Of a stretch of DNA of 64,000 bases, positions 48,801 through 61,830 are shown one piece after another. Within the stretch, counting starts at the first letter, position 1, and each line of letters opens with the position of its first letter. The stretch is from contig JAQGBZ010000056.1 of the NCBI GenBank assembly GCA_034687125.1, forward strand, positions 124,001 through 188,000, given 5' to 3'. This DNA comes from Neelides folsomi. Its lineage: Eukaryota > Arthropoda > Collembola > Neelipleona > Neelidae. The notes under the pieces are model-generated. The model was not told the origin of the DNA. It was given only the letters and a program-made list of their open reading frames with translations, and searched no databases. Position numbers and translations under genes: made by a program.

Positions 48801-51800
48801 CATTTTGGTCTTAATCCTCTCCGGGACTCGCTCTCTGCTCCAATTCATTCCTGGACTTGAGAGCTCCAGAATTAGACACGCTCAAGAGCGATTTCTCAGC
48901 TTTTCACTTCTTTTACACCCAAATTGAGATCATTTGAATTTACCTCTATTGACTATAACCTTTGACTAATATTGTTTAACTATTTGTTTATACAAAGAGT
49001 CATTAATCAATTTTCCTCCATTTTATCACAAATGTTCTTCGAGTTGTGAACGAATATTTTGATAATTGAAATACAAAAGTAGAAGTCTTAGAAGTAGAAC
49101 TCATTTGTAAAGTTATGTGAAAAGAAGCAGCTTTAAACAATCTTCATTTTTTACTTGGCCTCTTCATCCAAACATTTGAAAGAGATCGGATACCTAACAA
49201 GGTTTATTGAACCGAAGCAAGAAGGAATTTCAAAAAATCATGATATATTTTTACATCAGTAGAATTGTCTTGTTTCTTCGTTTGTCTTCTTCCAAACAAG
49301 TTCATTTTAAAGACTGAATTAACTAAAAGAGGATTTGGATTGTGAAGTGAATGAGGAGAAAGTGTTAAAAGACATTTTCAGGTTATTCAAAAATTGAGTT
49401 TGTTTATTGTTTTTAATATTATGGAACTGGAACTGACTGTGAGTGAGATAAAGTAAAGTGGATTGAGCAATATTCCTTTTAATGAACATGGAGAACATAA
49501 TATTAGGGTTGAAATTATGGAAGCCGGAGAACCATACCGGTTGACTTGTTAAAGACGAGTTTTGTGAGATTGATTCTTCCCTTTGTTGTCCTCTGTGAGT
49601 CTCCGAGTTATCCAACTTGGTGTGAGTTTGAATTAAGTGAGGATATTATGGATGGTGCAATAATGAATTTCTATTCTGAAGGAGGCGAAGAGATTATTCT
49701 GACTCACTGTAAGAGCTTCACCAACTTTTTTCTTCTACTTCAAATCCTCTCCTTCGGGTTGTGAAGAAGAAGGGGAGAGACGTTTGAGAGCATGTTCTTG
49801 ATGTGTGGAATCTCTGGTGTATTAATTTTCATCGAGTAGTTAAAATGTGAAGATTCTGATGGTCCCTTTTGCCTGTCCCTCCCTCCCATACGTCCATTAC
49901 GTTATATGTTAATGTATGTAATATTTGAGTAGTTGCACGAGACTCTTTCCCTTGTAAAGACTTCTTCACACTCTTCTTCTTCTTCTCTTACCTAATTCAT
50001 TCCTCATCATTAAGGTTAATATTTTTTAGTTTTTTCAATTTCAATTTCCCTTTCTTAGATTCATTCTTTCGTCCTTCTGTTCTTCATTGCTATTTTATTA
50101 ATTTTATGCGCTTTCAATTACTCTGCTGAATAATAATACAATTACTTTGATTAGCATTAACATTAACTCTTTGCTTAAAATAACCTTTGTTTGAGAATCT
50201 AACTCTGAAACTATATTCCTTTGTTCCAATAATGAAAGTTTCCTTGCTTTGAGAAATTCTGAAAAATTGAAGATTGTCTTTGTCATAATGCTGGATTTAA
50301 ATGGATTATACATACAATACTATGTTTTTAACAAGCTTTAGTAGAATTAAAAGTAACTGTATTAGAATTTCGATCGGCAACAATGTCCAAATGCAATTGT
50401 CTGAACAGAAATATTGATACTTAATAATTTAACATAACATTGGTGGAATAGAATATGATGACAGTTGAGCCGAACAGCTTGTCGATAGGTTTCTTATCAG
50501 ATTCTTGAAATTCATAATATTTTATTTATTCCAATACAAAGTTCGCAAATATACGTTGTAATGGTTTAATGAATCATAAATTGACTTCTAAGCGGAATTA
50601 GTAATTGAGTGAGAAATGTGAGTGGAAAATGTACAATGTGATATGGATGATATCGTCATAATAAACACACGCCTTCGCTTTTTGTTTACTATGAGCTAAG
50701 GAAGAAGGTTAAAAAACTAAAAACATTAAAAATAGGTTATGAGTTTGAACAGCGGAGGAAAACGGAAATAAGTAGGAATATAGGCTTCAACATTTCTTAT
50801 CATTTAAACTTGATAAATCTTTCCGACACTAAAATTATTCTTCATTTCTTGTGACTTTGAAGGATATGGGATTCTTACAAAATATATCACTCATCTTAGG
50901 ATGGGGTTTATTCTTAAACTTCGTTCACATCCTCGTTAACGAAGAGGAAATGAAATCGAAAGTGAAGGATGTATTAAATCATTTATCCCGGTGATTCTAA
51001 TATTTACTAACATCTGTATTTAAGTTCATGATCCGAGTTTGGAAAAATATGAAAAATTGCAGATCATGAAAAATGCATTTAAAATTTACAACTTTTCTCA
51101 ATTGGGTTGAAGCGTTTTGAGCGTAAACAATTATTAGGGTTTATTATTTTTATGTCTTTTGCGTATCTTGCGAATAATTTTTATGTTTTTGGCATTTTTA
51201 AGCATCATTTCCTACTCGTGTTCATTTTGACAGCGTTCTCATTTTCTCATGACTTTATCTCTTTATACTATCAGATATGTTTTCCCCCTCATTGCACATT
51301 TGCATTTATATGTCATGTTCTATAAACACGGCTATAAACTTCGAAGGTTACTGAGCTTAAGAAACCCTTTGCATATCCGATTCGCATTACCTTAATGACC
51401 CTTTGCCTCAATAGGAAAAAGAAATTGTGTTGGAGAGGCTTCTCCGTCAATTACTCTTATTTTATGAGAAGTGTTACAATTAAACATAAAGCGAGTCTCG
51501 TACTTATTTACATTATAACTAAAGCCATTATTATTATTTTTCATATATTGCCTCGTATTGCACAAATGTGTCATTTAATGTGAACGATTTGATTTCAAGT
51601 TTCTTAATAATACTTTCATTTTCATTGGGTTGAACCTTCGATTAGTCACACGACCTGAAGTTTTAATTTACGAGTTTAATAAGGTTTAACAATTTGCTTC
51701 GGGTTGACCCGATATTTCCCAATTTTTGATTTATGAAGTTGAAATTGCTCCTTGTATTTAAAACAAAACAATCAAACAGCCTCTAATGTCCTTTAATGTG

Positions 51801-54800
51801 ACATGACATTTGCGTGAAGAATAAGATAAAGAATTAAGGTAGCAAAAGAGAAGAATGAATGTTTTAATGAGAATTGCTTGTAGCGAAAATAGAAGTGTCG
51901 CTTATTGATTAAATTCACTTTTTCCAAAGGTAGATTTGGATTTGTCCTTGAATGAACCATTGAATATTGTTTTAACTCTCCTTTTTCTTCTCATTACAGA
52001 CAAGTGGAAGAAGGGAGAAGGTTACGGCCATTCGACGTGCCCAATTACCTCATCCGACTTCCCTAAAGTTTCCACTGAAGGGACCCCGGAGTTCCTTCTC
52101 AAGTCGAACAATAAGAATATTACGAACCTCCACATGATGACAACGGCGTCTACCGCCGTCAACCCAAAAAACCGTTCTTCTTCAATGGACGAACTGAGAG
52201 CAACAGGTGCGTATGAAATTTTACAATACAAAATACAATTTATTTACTACGGATATAACACACCTCCTTATACCAATTTTAGAATTTTTATAAAAACCAG
52301 TAGAGGAAACATTAAACTCATTTTCCTTTCTTTAAATAAAAAAACGATCCCTTTTCCTTTTTCTCGTTAGAAGTAATGTAATTATTTTGAGAGTTGATAT
52401 TCATGAACCTCCTTTTCCTTCCTTCCCCGTACATTATGTACATAGATAGTACACTATTATGTATTTCAAATATATATTACGTCTAATGTTTTTTATGCAC
52501 GAGAATACTAATTTAGTGGTAGTGATATAACCAACATGTCATAGTTAATTTCCTCTATATTCCTCCGAGCTATGATGACCCAAGTGGGGAGAGCGTTTTT
52601 GTATGAGGAAAACAACAAGGATATTTAGTGAACAATGAGATAGGGGGACGAGGAATATATTAATATTACACTTTAGTACAAGTCTCATCAGTGTGTCTTG
52701 TAGCGTCTAATCTATTCCTTCTTTAACACTCACCCAGGACGGTTATTTTTTAAACTCTTAACGCATTTGAACCCTTGAACCATTTAGACATTTATGAGTG
52801 TACTAAACCTTTGTTTTCACTTTCGGCGGCCTTTTTTGTAACGAGCTAAGAAATAAAAGTTTAAAAGTTCCAAGTGATTTTTTTAACTCTAATTGGATTC
52901 GCAATCATTTTGAAAATTGGAAATACAGTCAGAGATATAATATTCTAAAAAGCAATCGGAATGCCTATAAGGCAAGTCATTCTTGGTTAATAAACAGTGA
53001 GTGAGTGCGAGGTGCTTTTGAAGACGGGAACCCCCAGGAAGTTTTTTCTCATTGCGAATATTGAAACCTTTAAAACTCATTTGACTCCCAAGTTCATGAG
53101 CAATTCTTTGAATGTGAATGAAGTTTGTAAAATTGTTTTTCAGAAGAGCACTACTGGTACACAGCGGATTCTGATACAGAGCCAGATTCCTTAACTCCTA
53201 TCCCACCCATCTCATCACCAGCCCTCACCGAAGGAAAAAATTGCAACAATACTCTTCTTCATGAGAATGGAACGAGCAGACTGTTGGAAATCGGGTATGT
53301 TCTTTTTCTTTATTACCGATCCGATGGGTTAACCTTACAACTCCAACTTACTTGCATATACACACTTAGGTAATTCTCATGACTTCTTCACTGGTTCTCT
53401 CAATGGGTTCTCTTTTTTGTACCTTGGTCGTGTCCCTTTCAACCACGTTTTGTCAGACTTCCTTCCCATTCTCCCTCTTTGTATATCAATACTTATACAA
53501 ATCCTGTATGTATACTAATGTATGTATACTAATAGGATTCTTAGATTTCTTCACAGTGAAGACTTCACTCCCATAGTATAAATGCATATAAGGTTCATTA
53601 TCAAGGAATATGAAGAATGGTTCTCTGTTTGTAGTTGAGAGGTGAGATAGTCTTCAACCATGATGCACTTTGTAAGAATATGGAGGGATATGGGAGAGTA
53701 AAAGACCCATGGCTGAGCGGAGAGGGTGTAGAGGAGGATAAGGGAAGGTTTAGCTTGGCCTTGGCCACACCAAAAACTTTTTCATCGCTCAAGTAGTATG
53801 GGGATGAATCATTTTGAATCGTAGACTTCACCTAACTTCACCACCATCACTCCCATTAAATCCCATATCACAATTCTTCCCAAGACACATGCTTCGATCT
53901 CCTTCAATCTCCCAGATATCACAAGGGAGCTCTTTAGGGCATATAAAATATATAGACAAGTTCTAAAAGTCCGACAAGCTCAAATATTACTTTGATATTA
54001 CAAAGTCGTGTTGACTCCATTTGTTTAGACAGGAACGAGTAGCAACTTTGATAATCCACATAATTTAGTATATTAAATACATGTATATATTGTACTTTGT
54101 ACGTGTTTGGTATCTTTTAAACATTGGTATTAGTAAAGATCAGTTCATTGCCGCTAGTATACTATAAATGTATGTATTGGAATAGGAGCGGTAAGGAAAT
54201 GAAGATCCACTTCATATATTATTTATGAAAATGAAAAAAGTGACTTTGATTACTTAGATAACGCACACAATCTCTTCGATCCCATTATACACAATTCAGA
54301 TTTCTTTTACTGTTTTTTATACTATTTTATAGCCTTTATATGGATGTATGTAAATTATTCTTGGACGACTGTTGCACACCTCTATTGAGAAATAATAAAA
54401 AGAAGGATTAGGTACTTAATTATGTTTAATGCATAAGAATATGAAACTTGGAATGTTTAAGTGCAAACTTAAGAAATGGAGAAGGTCCTTTTTTATGAAT
54501 TGATATTACTGGCTAATTTATGCATGGTTGTATAGAAATTCTTTATAAAGCCATGAGAGAAATTGATCTGGCGGTTTAAGAAGACATTTAAAGAACAAAA
54601 AATTAAATAATAATGAGCACAATATGAATCTACTGTACTTGTATGTATAGCTTACATGTATAGCTTAGCTTATTAGTACATTATACTTATTGTATTGTAA
54701 TATGAATATTTATCATTATAAGAATATTTATATGTTACGTACAAAATTGATTTTGTTTGTAAAGGATTAAATTCATATCTTTTATTTTACAAAAATGTGC

Positions 54801-57800
54801 AAATAAGAATTTTATCAATTTCTTTGTTATGTATTTTGGTTTTTTGATAATACTGTAATTTGTAATAAAACAGGCCATTAAATGTTAAAATACTTTTGGC
54901 CTCATAACATTTAAAATTCCAATTGGTAAATTAAAACTATTAGTATACACTCCAGCCTCATTTGTAAGGTATTTTAAAGGAGAGATTTAAATGAGTTTTT
55001 TATGAAGGAAGAATTTATATGGTTAGTGTCTCGTTACGAGATACACGATACGTACAATGATATTCTAGACTTTTCTTAATGTTAAATATATAATTTATGG
55101 TTCATTTGCATTTGCAGCTTCTGCAATGAAGCGTTAATTGAACTGCTTCTGAAGATTTCCTCCGAGGGCAAAAAGCACACATAAGAAACTTTGAAATTAA
55201 GCAGAGAGCAAAATCCTTGAATCCCAAATGGTATTGAGGATTTATACGAAGGAAAAATAATTTTTGCAAGGATTGCTTTTAGAATGAGGTGATATGATAA
55301 TGATAAACATTCCTTCGTTGTCAATCCTTTAAATGCTCATATACGCAATTCATAATTCGTTAGTCGCTCATTCTCTGCCAAACAGCAATAGTTAAGATAA
55401 GCGTTGAAACTAAAAACAGGAGTGGATTATGATTTATTTAGTTAATTTATTATTTAAATGTACTTACATTTAATGTTAATACAGATTCTGTAAAAATTTC
55501 TTAAATCTGTATAAGCGGAATTTAAAAGTGATTTACCAAGATGAATTTCATCTGTATTAGTGCTGTGCCAGAGGAAAGTGTTTATGAAGCTGACTTTTAT
55601 TATAGAAATTCATTACCGGACGTCCCAAAGGCCCCGAAGTTCCGGAGGGGCTCGGGGTTAAAAGACAAATGGCGAGAATCCTGGTCACATTCGAAGACTC
55701 TCTCAAAGACGGTTAACATGGAGGATGAAAATCGTCTCCTTCGATGGTTCTCTTTAAGGAAGAGTCAAGGGAGTTTGGATAGTTCAAGTGGGATGAATCG
55801 TCACAGCACTCTTCCGCTCCTCTCTGAAGAGGAAATCAAAAGGATCAGTTATTTGGAAGACGAAGAAGGATATTGGCCAAGAAGACAAGTTCAACCGCCA
55901 TGTTTGCCCCCGCCGCCGCCGGATTTATCCCCAGAATTGTTAACAAGAAGACACATCGTGGCTGCAATTACTCATTCAGAAAACTCATATGTTGCAGCCT
56001 TACAAAGACTAGTCAATGTAAGAATTTTTAACTATACAATTCTTCAACATTTAATTATTTACATATTTTTGTTTTTTTAATTAAGAATTAAAATTAGTAA
56101 ATTAATAATTAATGTAATTTTTGTTTTAAATAGGAATATAAGAAACCGTTGGAATGCAGTCATCCTGCAATGTTAAGTCATTCAAAAATTGCAACAATTT
56201 TTCATCGGGTTCCAGAAATTCTCCAATGTCACTCCCTTTTCCGAATTGCTCTTGCTGACAGTGTGAGGAGTTGGGATGTCAAACAAACAATTGGCGAAGT
56301 GTTCGTGGCGTCATTTTCAAAATCCCTCGTTTTGGATGTTTATTCTGAATTCATCAACAATTTCGGAATGGCAATGGACACGGCGAAAGCGGAAACAAGG
56401 AGGAAATCAGCTTTTGCGGAATTTCTTAAAGTGAAGCAAATGACTGCTCATGATAGGCTGTCGTTGTTTGGTCTCATGGTAAAGCCAGTGCAAAGATTTC
56501 CTCAGTTCATCCTTCTTCTACAGGTGAGATATTTGGAGTTTTTTTATTTACATTTAATATTATCTATCTACTCTACATAATTATAAAGATAGTATTTACA
56601 TAATCATAAAAGGTAAACTCGTTGATTAAATTATATTATCACAATTAACAGCTTGTACTTTGTACCAGCCCATCCCATTTTTTTGAGTGACAAGTTAAGT
56701 CGGCAATAATCAGGAAATCAATGATATTCAAATAATGATAAAGTTAATTTATGGTCATTAAATTAGTGATCTAATCCTTTAATTCTTCATGTTTTGATTT
56801 AAAATAACATTAGGTAGAATAATACTTATTATAGTTAAATAGGACTAAAATAACCCACCAAGGATTTTTGTTCAATTGGATTCTAGTGAATCATAGTTCA
56901 GAGTTCTAGCTGTGCGAATCAAGTGTGAATAATTTAGATTAAATTTGAAATTATTATTATCACTTTGCTCCAAATTTCAAGATATATGCGAGTCGTAAGT
57001 CGTAATTAAGTTAGTTAAGTTTACAAATACTTATAAAGATGAAAGCATAATTTATCTATTTAACTATATTTAAATAGTGCATGCCAGTACACAATAAATA
57101 GCACAACAACTTGTATCATAATAAAATTCATTTTATATAACTATAGTTAGGTACATTCGTGTATTTAGTGTATTTGGTATAGAGTGTTTTATCTTTGACA
57201 GAGCATTTAGATTGCTTAAATTTCCAGGAAATCTCTGAATCTGGTTTAATTGTTTAGAGCAAATAGTAACCTCCATATTTAATATTTCAATTGTATTGCT
57301 ATTTTAATACTTAAAATATGTAGAAATAGTTCAGAGTAGATTGCTCAAAATAATAAATTGATGATTCAATTTTATTCGATAATTGATAAACACATCTGTA
57401 TTACAAAAGCGAAAGTAGGTACATAATATCATATAGTAATTCTTTAGCTAAAAAGATGACTTGTGGTATATCAAGTACTGTAATGAAACAGATGTAACAA
57501 TGCGTTTCTTCTGATGAGATCGAGAAGCACAATAGGACATAAAAGAAATGTAGTTTTTTCCTAAACAAAGCCCATGATGTTAATTATAAGTTTATGTATG
57601 ACAGTCTGCTTTGTCAACCCTGATAAGTTTCATGAACAATGAATTTTTGTGAAAACCCAAACTCATCTCGTGTAATTAATCTGACTGACTGAGAGTATTC
57701 AAGATATTGAGATGTACAAAGATGATACAGAGATTTATTATCAGATGAAAAGATCTCTGGAAGATCATTTTAATCTTTCTTGTACATCTTAAAAGAGTCT

Positions 57801-60800
57801 CATTGAATATCATGCAAATTCATGATCTGTTGTATAACAAATAGAATTACCCAGAAATTGAACTTAAGCTTAAATTTCAATGTGAATTATTATATTTAAC
57901 CTATTAAATTTTATCAAATAAGTTTATAAAAATTATTATTAAAAAATATTGGCTTAATTAAAATTAATTTTATTTTGATTCATAGGATTTGCTAAAACAT
58001 ACACCAAAAGACCATCATGATCGAATGTCACTTCAGTTAGCTCTCACACAATTAGAAACTCTCGCTGCAATGTTGAACGAGAGGAAACGTGAGTCTGAGC
58101 AATACCAAGCGTTCCGCGAGACGATCAAGTCAATCGGAGGAGGGAAGTTTGTTCTTCAACGGTCCATCGCTGATGATCCAAACAGAATTCTCCTTAGACA
58201 AGACATCGTTACAAATCTTGAGTTTGACAACGGGAGTGTGTCCAAATCCAAAACTAGGAAACTTCTCCTACTAAATGACATGCTCATTTGCGTTTCCCCC
58301 TCCCAATCCACAAACGTCCAAGAGAATCATTACAAAGTTGAAGGTACGTTGGCCAAAGTGGAGAAAAGCGCTTTTAAATGGTCAGCCTCTGTGAGGGATG
58401 TTGATGTTGAAGATATTTCAATTTCTCCTACAATGAGTCGGTAAGATCATGACCGCATTATTGACAATAATACAAATATCTGTACAAATACCAATTACTG
58501 TACTTTTTGTAGTGTTAATATTTCTAGATCTTATTTTTTATCTTTTCCCTGTTTCATAGATTTGTCCATCAGAAGAGCAAAAGTGTGTCGAGCAACACAG
58601 GAATCTCAACAGGAGGAGAAGAAGGTCTCAATCTCCTCGAAGAAATGCAGAGTTTAATGCACGATTACGAAGTTTTGAGTCGAATCCTCGGTCTTGTCTC
58701 TTCACTCAAGACGACGTATGAAGGGCTGACTGAAAGCTCTGTGAAAGAACTGATGGGAGAAATTCAATATCAAATCCGATGTCGGGATGAAGAGATTTCC
58801 TACTTTGACTCATCGTGTCTCACCCTCATAGTAGGGAATAACAAGGAGAAGCATGTATTCCAAATGGCGAGCCCAGCCGCCCGAAATGAATGGATTGAAG
58901 AGTTGAGATTGGCTCAATTGGCACTTGATCCCAATAACAGCCCTGCTTGGGATATTCCGGCTGAGTCTCCCTATCCCATCCACAAACTTCCGCTCTTCGT
59001 GCGGGCTCTTCCTCTATCAAAATCTCCCCATCTCACAATGGTAAATAAATGAGTCATCATTCGAATGATGAACCCTGTCATATCTCACTTCATCAATATC
59101 AAAACTTTAATATCAAAACGAATCTCTTTCTAATCATTTGATATTAAAACTTCCTCTATATAACTTCCTCATACATACAAAATTTGTATAGATAATCTGT
59201 ATATGAGTACATTTCTGTATTGGAGAATTATAGGGCTATATTGAATGTAAAATTTCAAATTGTTCATCTTTATTAATTATAGGTTAAATGTGGATGTTAT
59301 TTTACACACACTTCCGTGAGTCCAACTGGACGTTCAAAAACTCTGGACTACTTATGGGTCACGTGTACTGATGGAATGTCATCTCATGTCACATCTTTCA
59401 AATCTCATGAAAATATCCTCAAAGAAGTTGCTTCATTTGATCTCGTCGAAGAGAAAGTCAACGATTTGCTCTTCGTTTCTCCTTACGTCTGGATGGGGAC
59501 GGAAAGCAGAAAGTAATTTATTTTTCACAACATTAATCTTCTTCCTAAATAGTTAATTCTCAGAATATTTTAAATACAACAATATGGGAATTTACCACCC
59601 ATGCTTTTTCCAAAATTGGACTCGGATTTTCATTCTCTACATTAGAACTCAACTACTTGTATACGGACAGTATGTCAGTATTTCGTATATACAATTTATT
59701 ACAAATGTAATGGAACTGTCATTTGTTCCCATTTTCAATTTGTATTTGTATTTTTGCAACACGTGTGGAACAGCACAACAGTAATGAGTTTGGAGGATGA
59801 GGATGACATATATGTAGTATATAGTATATTTAGTAATACACAGTTGAAGTGGGGTATTTATGTCCATGTGATTAATATTTATTCTTTTGACAGGATAATG
59901 GTGTATGACCCAGCGGATATAGAAAAAGAATCCATAGGTTCATTTCTCTTAACTGACTCTGTTCTCAAATTGGCTCTCTTTGGCGGTTTCATTTACGCCG
60001 GGTTGGCTGATGGAAATTTAGCCATTTTCAGTCAGACTCAAGAACCAAAGAATATCCGCCCTGATTTGGTTCTCAAACTTGGATCTGATCGTGTTCCTGC
60101 TGTTTTTGGATCAAAAGAACATGTTTATGCTGCTTGTGGAAATGCCGTTGTTACAATTAATTCAAAAACGAATGAAATTGAGGTTTGTGTATAAACTCTT
60201 ATCTATTGGTATTAATACTTGCAAATACAACCAGTGGCAGACTACGAGACGAACTATTGAAATACATATTTAAAATTTTTAACTATTTTATAAATATTAT
60301 TTAGTTTATTTGACTTTTTCTAATAAATTTAATTTTGATTTTTAGCGAAGCGTAGTTTTAACACATCACGATGGTCCAATTGCTCATATGGCCTGTTCCG
60401 GAGTTAGCCTTTGGATCGCAACGGCTGAAAGTGGCACTGTCTGGTTATACCATTTAGAATCCATGCAACACTTGTACGATGTAAGCATCGCTCCAAGTGT
60501 CTTCAGAACCGTGAGAGATTCATTTAGACGTCAAAAGGGTTGTTTTGTCACGTCGCTGACGTCTTCTAAAGGATTACTTTGGATTGGAACTAATTTAGGT
60601 AAAAAAATCTTTCAATTAAGTTTTGATTAATCTCACGTAATTATTGACCATTTTATGCAAATTCGATGTTGAAGAATATATTGTTTTTTTATCAAGGTAT
60701 CTAATTTCAATTTTTCAATGTGTCTTAATCTTGATTGATCTTTAGGTGTGGTTCTCACAATTGGCCTTCCACGACTCGAAGGAGTTCCAATCATCAGTTC

Positions 60801-61830
60801 AGGGAAGTCGAATGTTTCATATCATGGCTATTCCGGCCCTGTCACATTCATCTTACCGTTGTCAAAACCAACTCAGAGTGTTCACAAACCCACATACAAA
60901 GAACCCCCAAATAAACCGACCAAAGTGTTACAAGACAATCTTCCAAATGGCACATCAATTAATTCATCTGTTGTGGAAGAAGTTCGAAAAACTCCCAAAG
61001 TCAATTTTGAATCGTCTTCCCCTGTAGAAAAATCCGTCGATTGTTTGTCAAACGGAAGTAGCAGCAGCAGCAGTTGTAATCTCGTCGATCCAACAATTCC
61101 CTCTGATCCACCAAAAAGTCCACCAGAATTTAACGGCCTGACCGGGCCAAATCCCAAACTCCTTATGGAAAAGGTCATTTTGAGGAAGAAAAACTCTAGA
61201 GAAAATTTTATGAGAAATTGCAAGACTTTGCCCAGACAGGGGAACAACTTACAAGGGAATTTGAGATTTAGTATTGATTCCGATGTTTATGGCCTTTATG
61301 GGAATTTAATTAATGTGAGGGGTTTGGAAGACGAGGGCCGATTTGTTGACCCGCTTTACGATGCGTTGAGAAGAAGTGATCCGGAGCTTGTAGCTCTCGA
61401 TGCAAAAATCTCGACATTGGATCGACGAGTTCGAATGAGGATGTCACGACCAAGAAGTTTGGACTTGTCAAATTGGTCCGTGGATTCAAAGATCTCTGCA
61501 AGTTCGGATGAAAGCGTTGGAACTGGACGGAATTCAAATTCGAGTGGGAATTTGGGAAATCAAGAACAACAACAATTAATTCCGAAATCATCACAGGCTG
61601 AGTCAAGTGAAGAGAAAAATCATAACAGTGGGACAACTAAAAAGAACGCAAGAGCTCAAAAGAAATCCAACGGCAAAGGAACGGTCATTGTGGTGGTTGG
61701 AGGACGAGGGTATGCAAATATGAGATTGCAAAATCAATCAAATCAAATTCAAGATCATTTTGCAGTTATGAGTGAAAGCAGTGAAAGTAAAATCTGCCCT
61801 TATTTAACTTTATGGCAAATGAAAACGTAA
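39802..61830 (+). CDS. RhoGEF of the ARHGEF10/ARHGEF17 type (DH-PH-beta-propeller)
   Basis: These exchange factors load GTP on Rho-family GTPases. Exons: 39802-40272, 41621-42665, 52000-52206, 53144-53294, 55561-56017, 56134-56523, 57986-58440, 58560-59040, 59283-59512, 59894-60182, 60346-60598 and 60746-61830. They join in frame to 1837 residues. Residues 1-620 are disordered, with His clusters (HHHHNHYG, YRHHHPN) and Ser/Pro/Gly. The DH domain (about 755-946) opens with HIVAAITHSENSYVAALQRL and has the CR3 helix LFGLMVKPVQRFPQFILLLQ. A PH-like part (about 950-1195) starts GKFVLQRS and is split by an insert before the RNEWIEELRLAQLALDPNN helix. Residues 1220-1530 look like a WD40-like propeller (YLWVTC, VWMGTE, GFIYAGLADGNLAIF, LWIATAESGTVWLYH, LLWIGTNLGVVLTIGLPRLEG). 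The tail is Ser/Asn-rich and ends in VGGRGYANMRL and LTLWQMKT. No member-specific symbol is given. Small extra 5' exons or alternative starts cannot be excluded. Confidence 0.92.
40273..41620 (+). other. Intron 1 (within coding region) of the RhoGEF gene
   Basis: Donor GTACAAAT after AACCTACAG, and acceptor ATACACAG before GTGGAGGGGC; both ends are phase 0. A short direct repeat (two copies of ATTACAATTTACAATT at about 41229-41270) is the only structure noted. Confidence 0.75.
42666..51999 (+). other. 9.3-kb intron of the RhoGEF gene
   Basis: Donor GTAAGACA and acceptor TTCTCATTACAG join AATAATG to ACAAGTGG in phase 1, restoring NND-KWKKGEGYGH. The intron is AT-rich. ORFs up to about 100 codons on either strand lack family motifs. 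A G/C-richer patch near 48700-48900 could be an internal promoter. A TCT/TTC run occurs near 49970-49990. Confidence 0.75.
52207..53143 (+). other. RhoGEF intron 3
   Basis: Bounded by GTGCGT and TGTTTTTCAG; joins ATG to EEHYWYTADSDTEPD in phase 1. No other feature supported. Confidence 0.75.
53295..55560 (+). other. RhoGEF intron 4 (2.3 kb)
   Basis: Bounded by GTATGTTC and TCTGTATTAG; joins LLEIG to AVPEESVYEADF in phase 2. It contains a short direct repeat, TGTATACTAA twice near 53505-53530, and an ATGTATAGCTTA doublet near 54645-54665. No nested gene supported. Confidence 0.75.
56524..57985 (+). other. RhoGEF intron inside the DH domain (1.5 kb)
   Basis: Bounded by GTGAGA after CTTCTACAG and TGATTCATAG before GATTTGCTAAAACATACACC. 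It interrupts the CR3 helix between FILLLQ and DLLKHT in phase 0. The interior is AT-rich with no coding signal. Confidence 0.8.

Noticed and set aside
49319-49764. Opposed ORFs of 98 and 72 codons
   Set aside because: Overlapping opposite-strand frames in AT-rich intron DNA without any motif.
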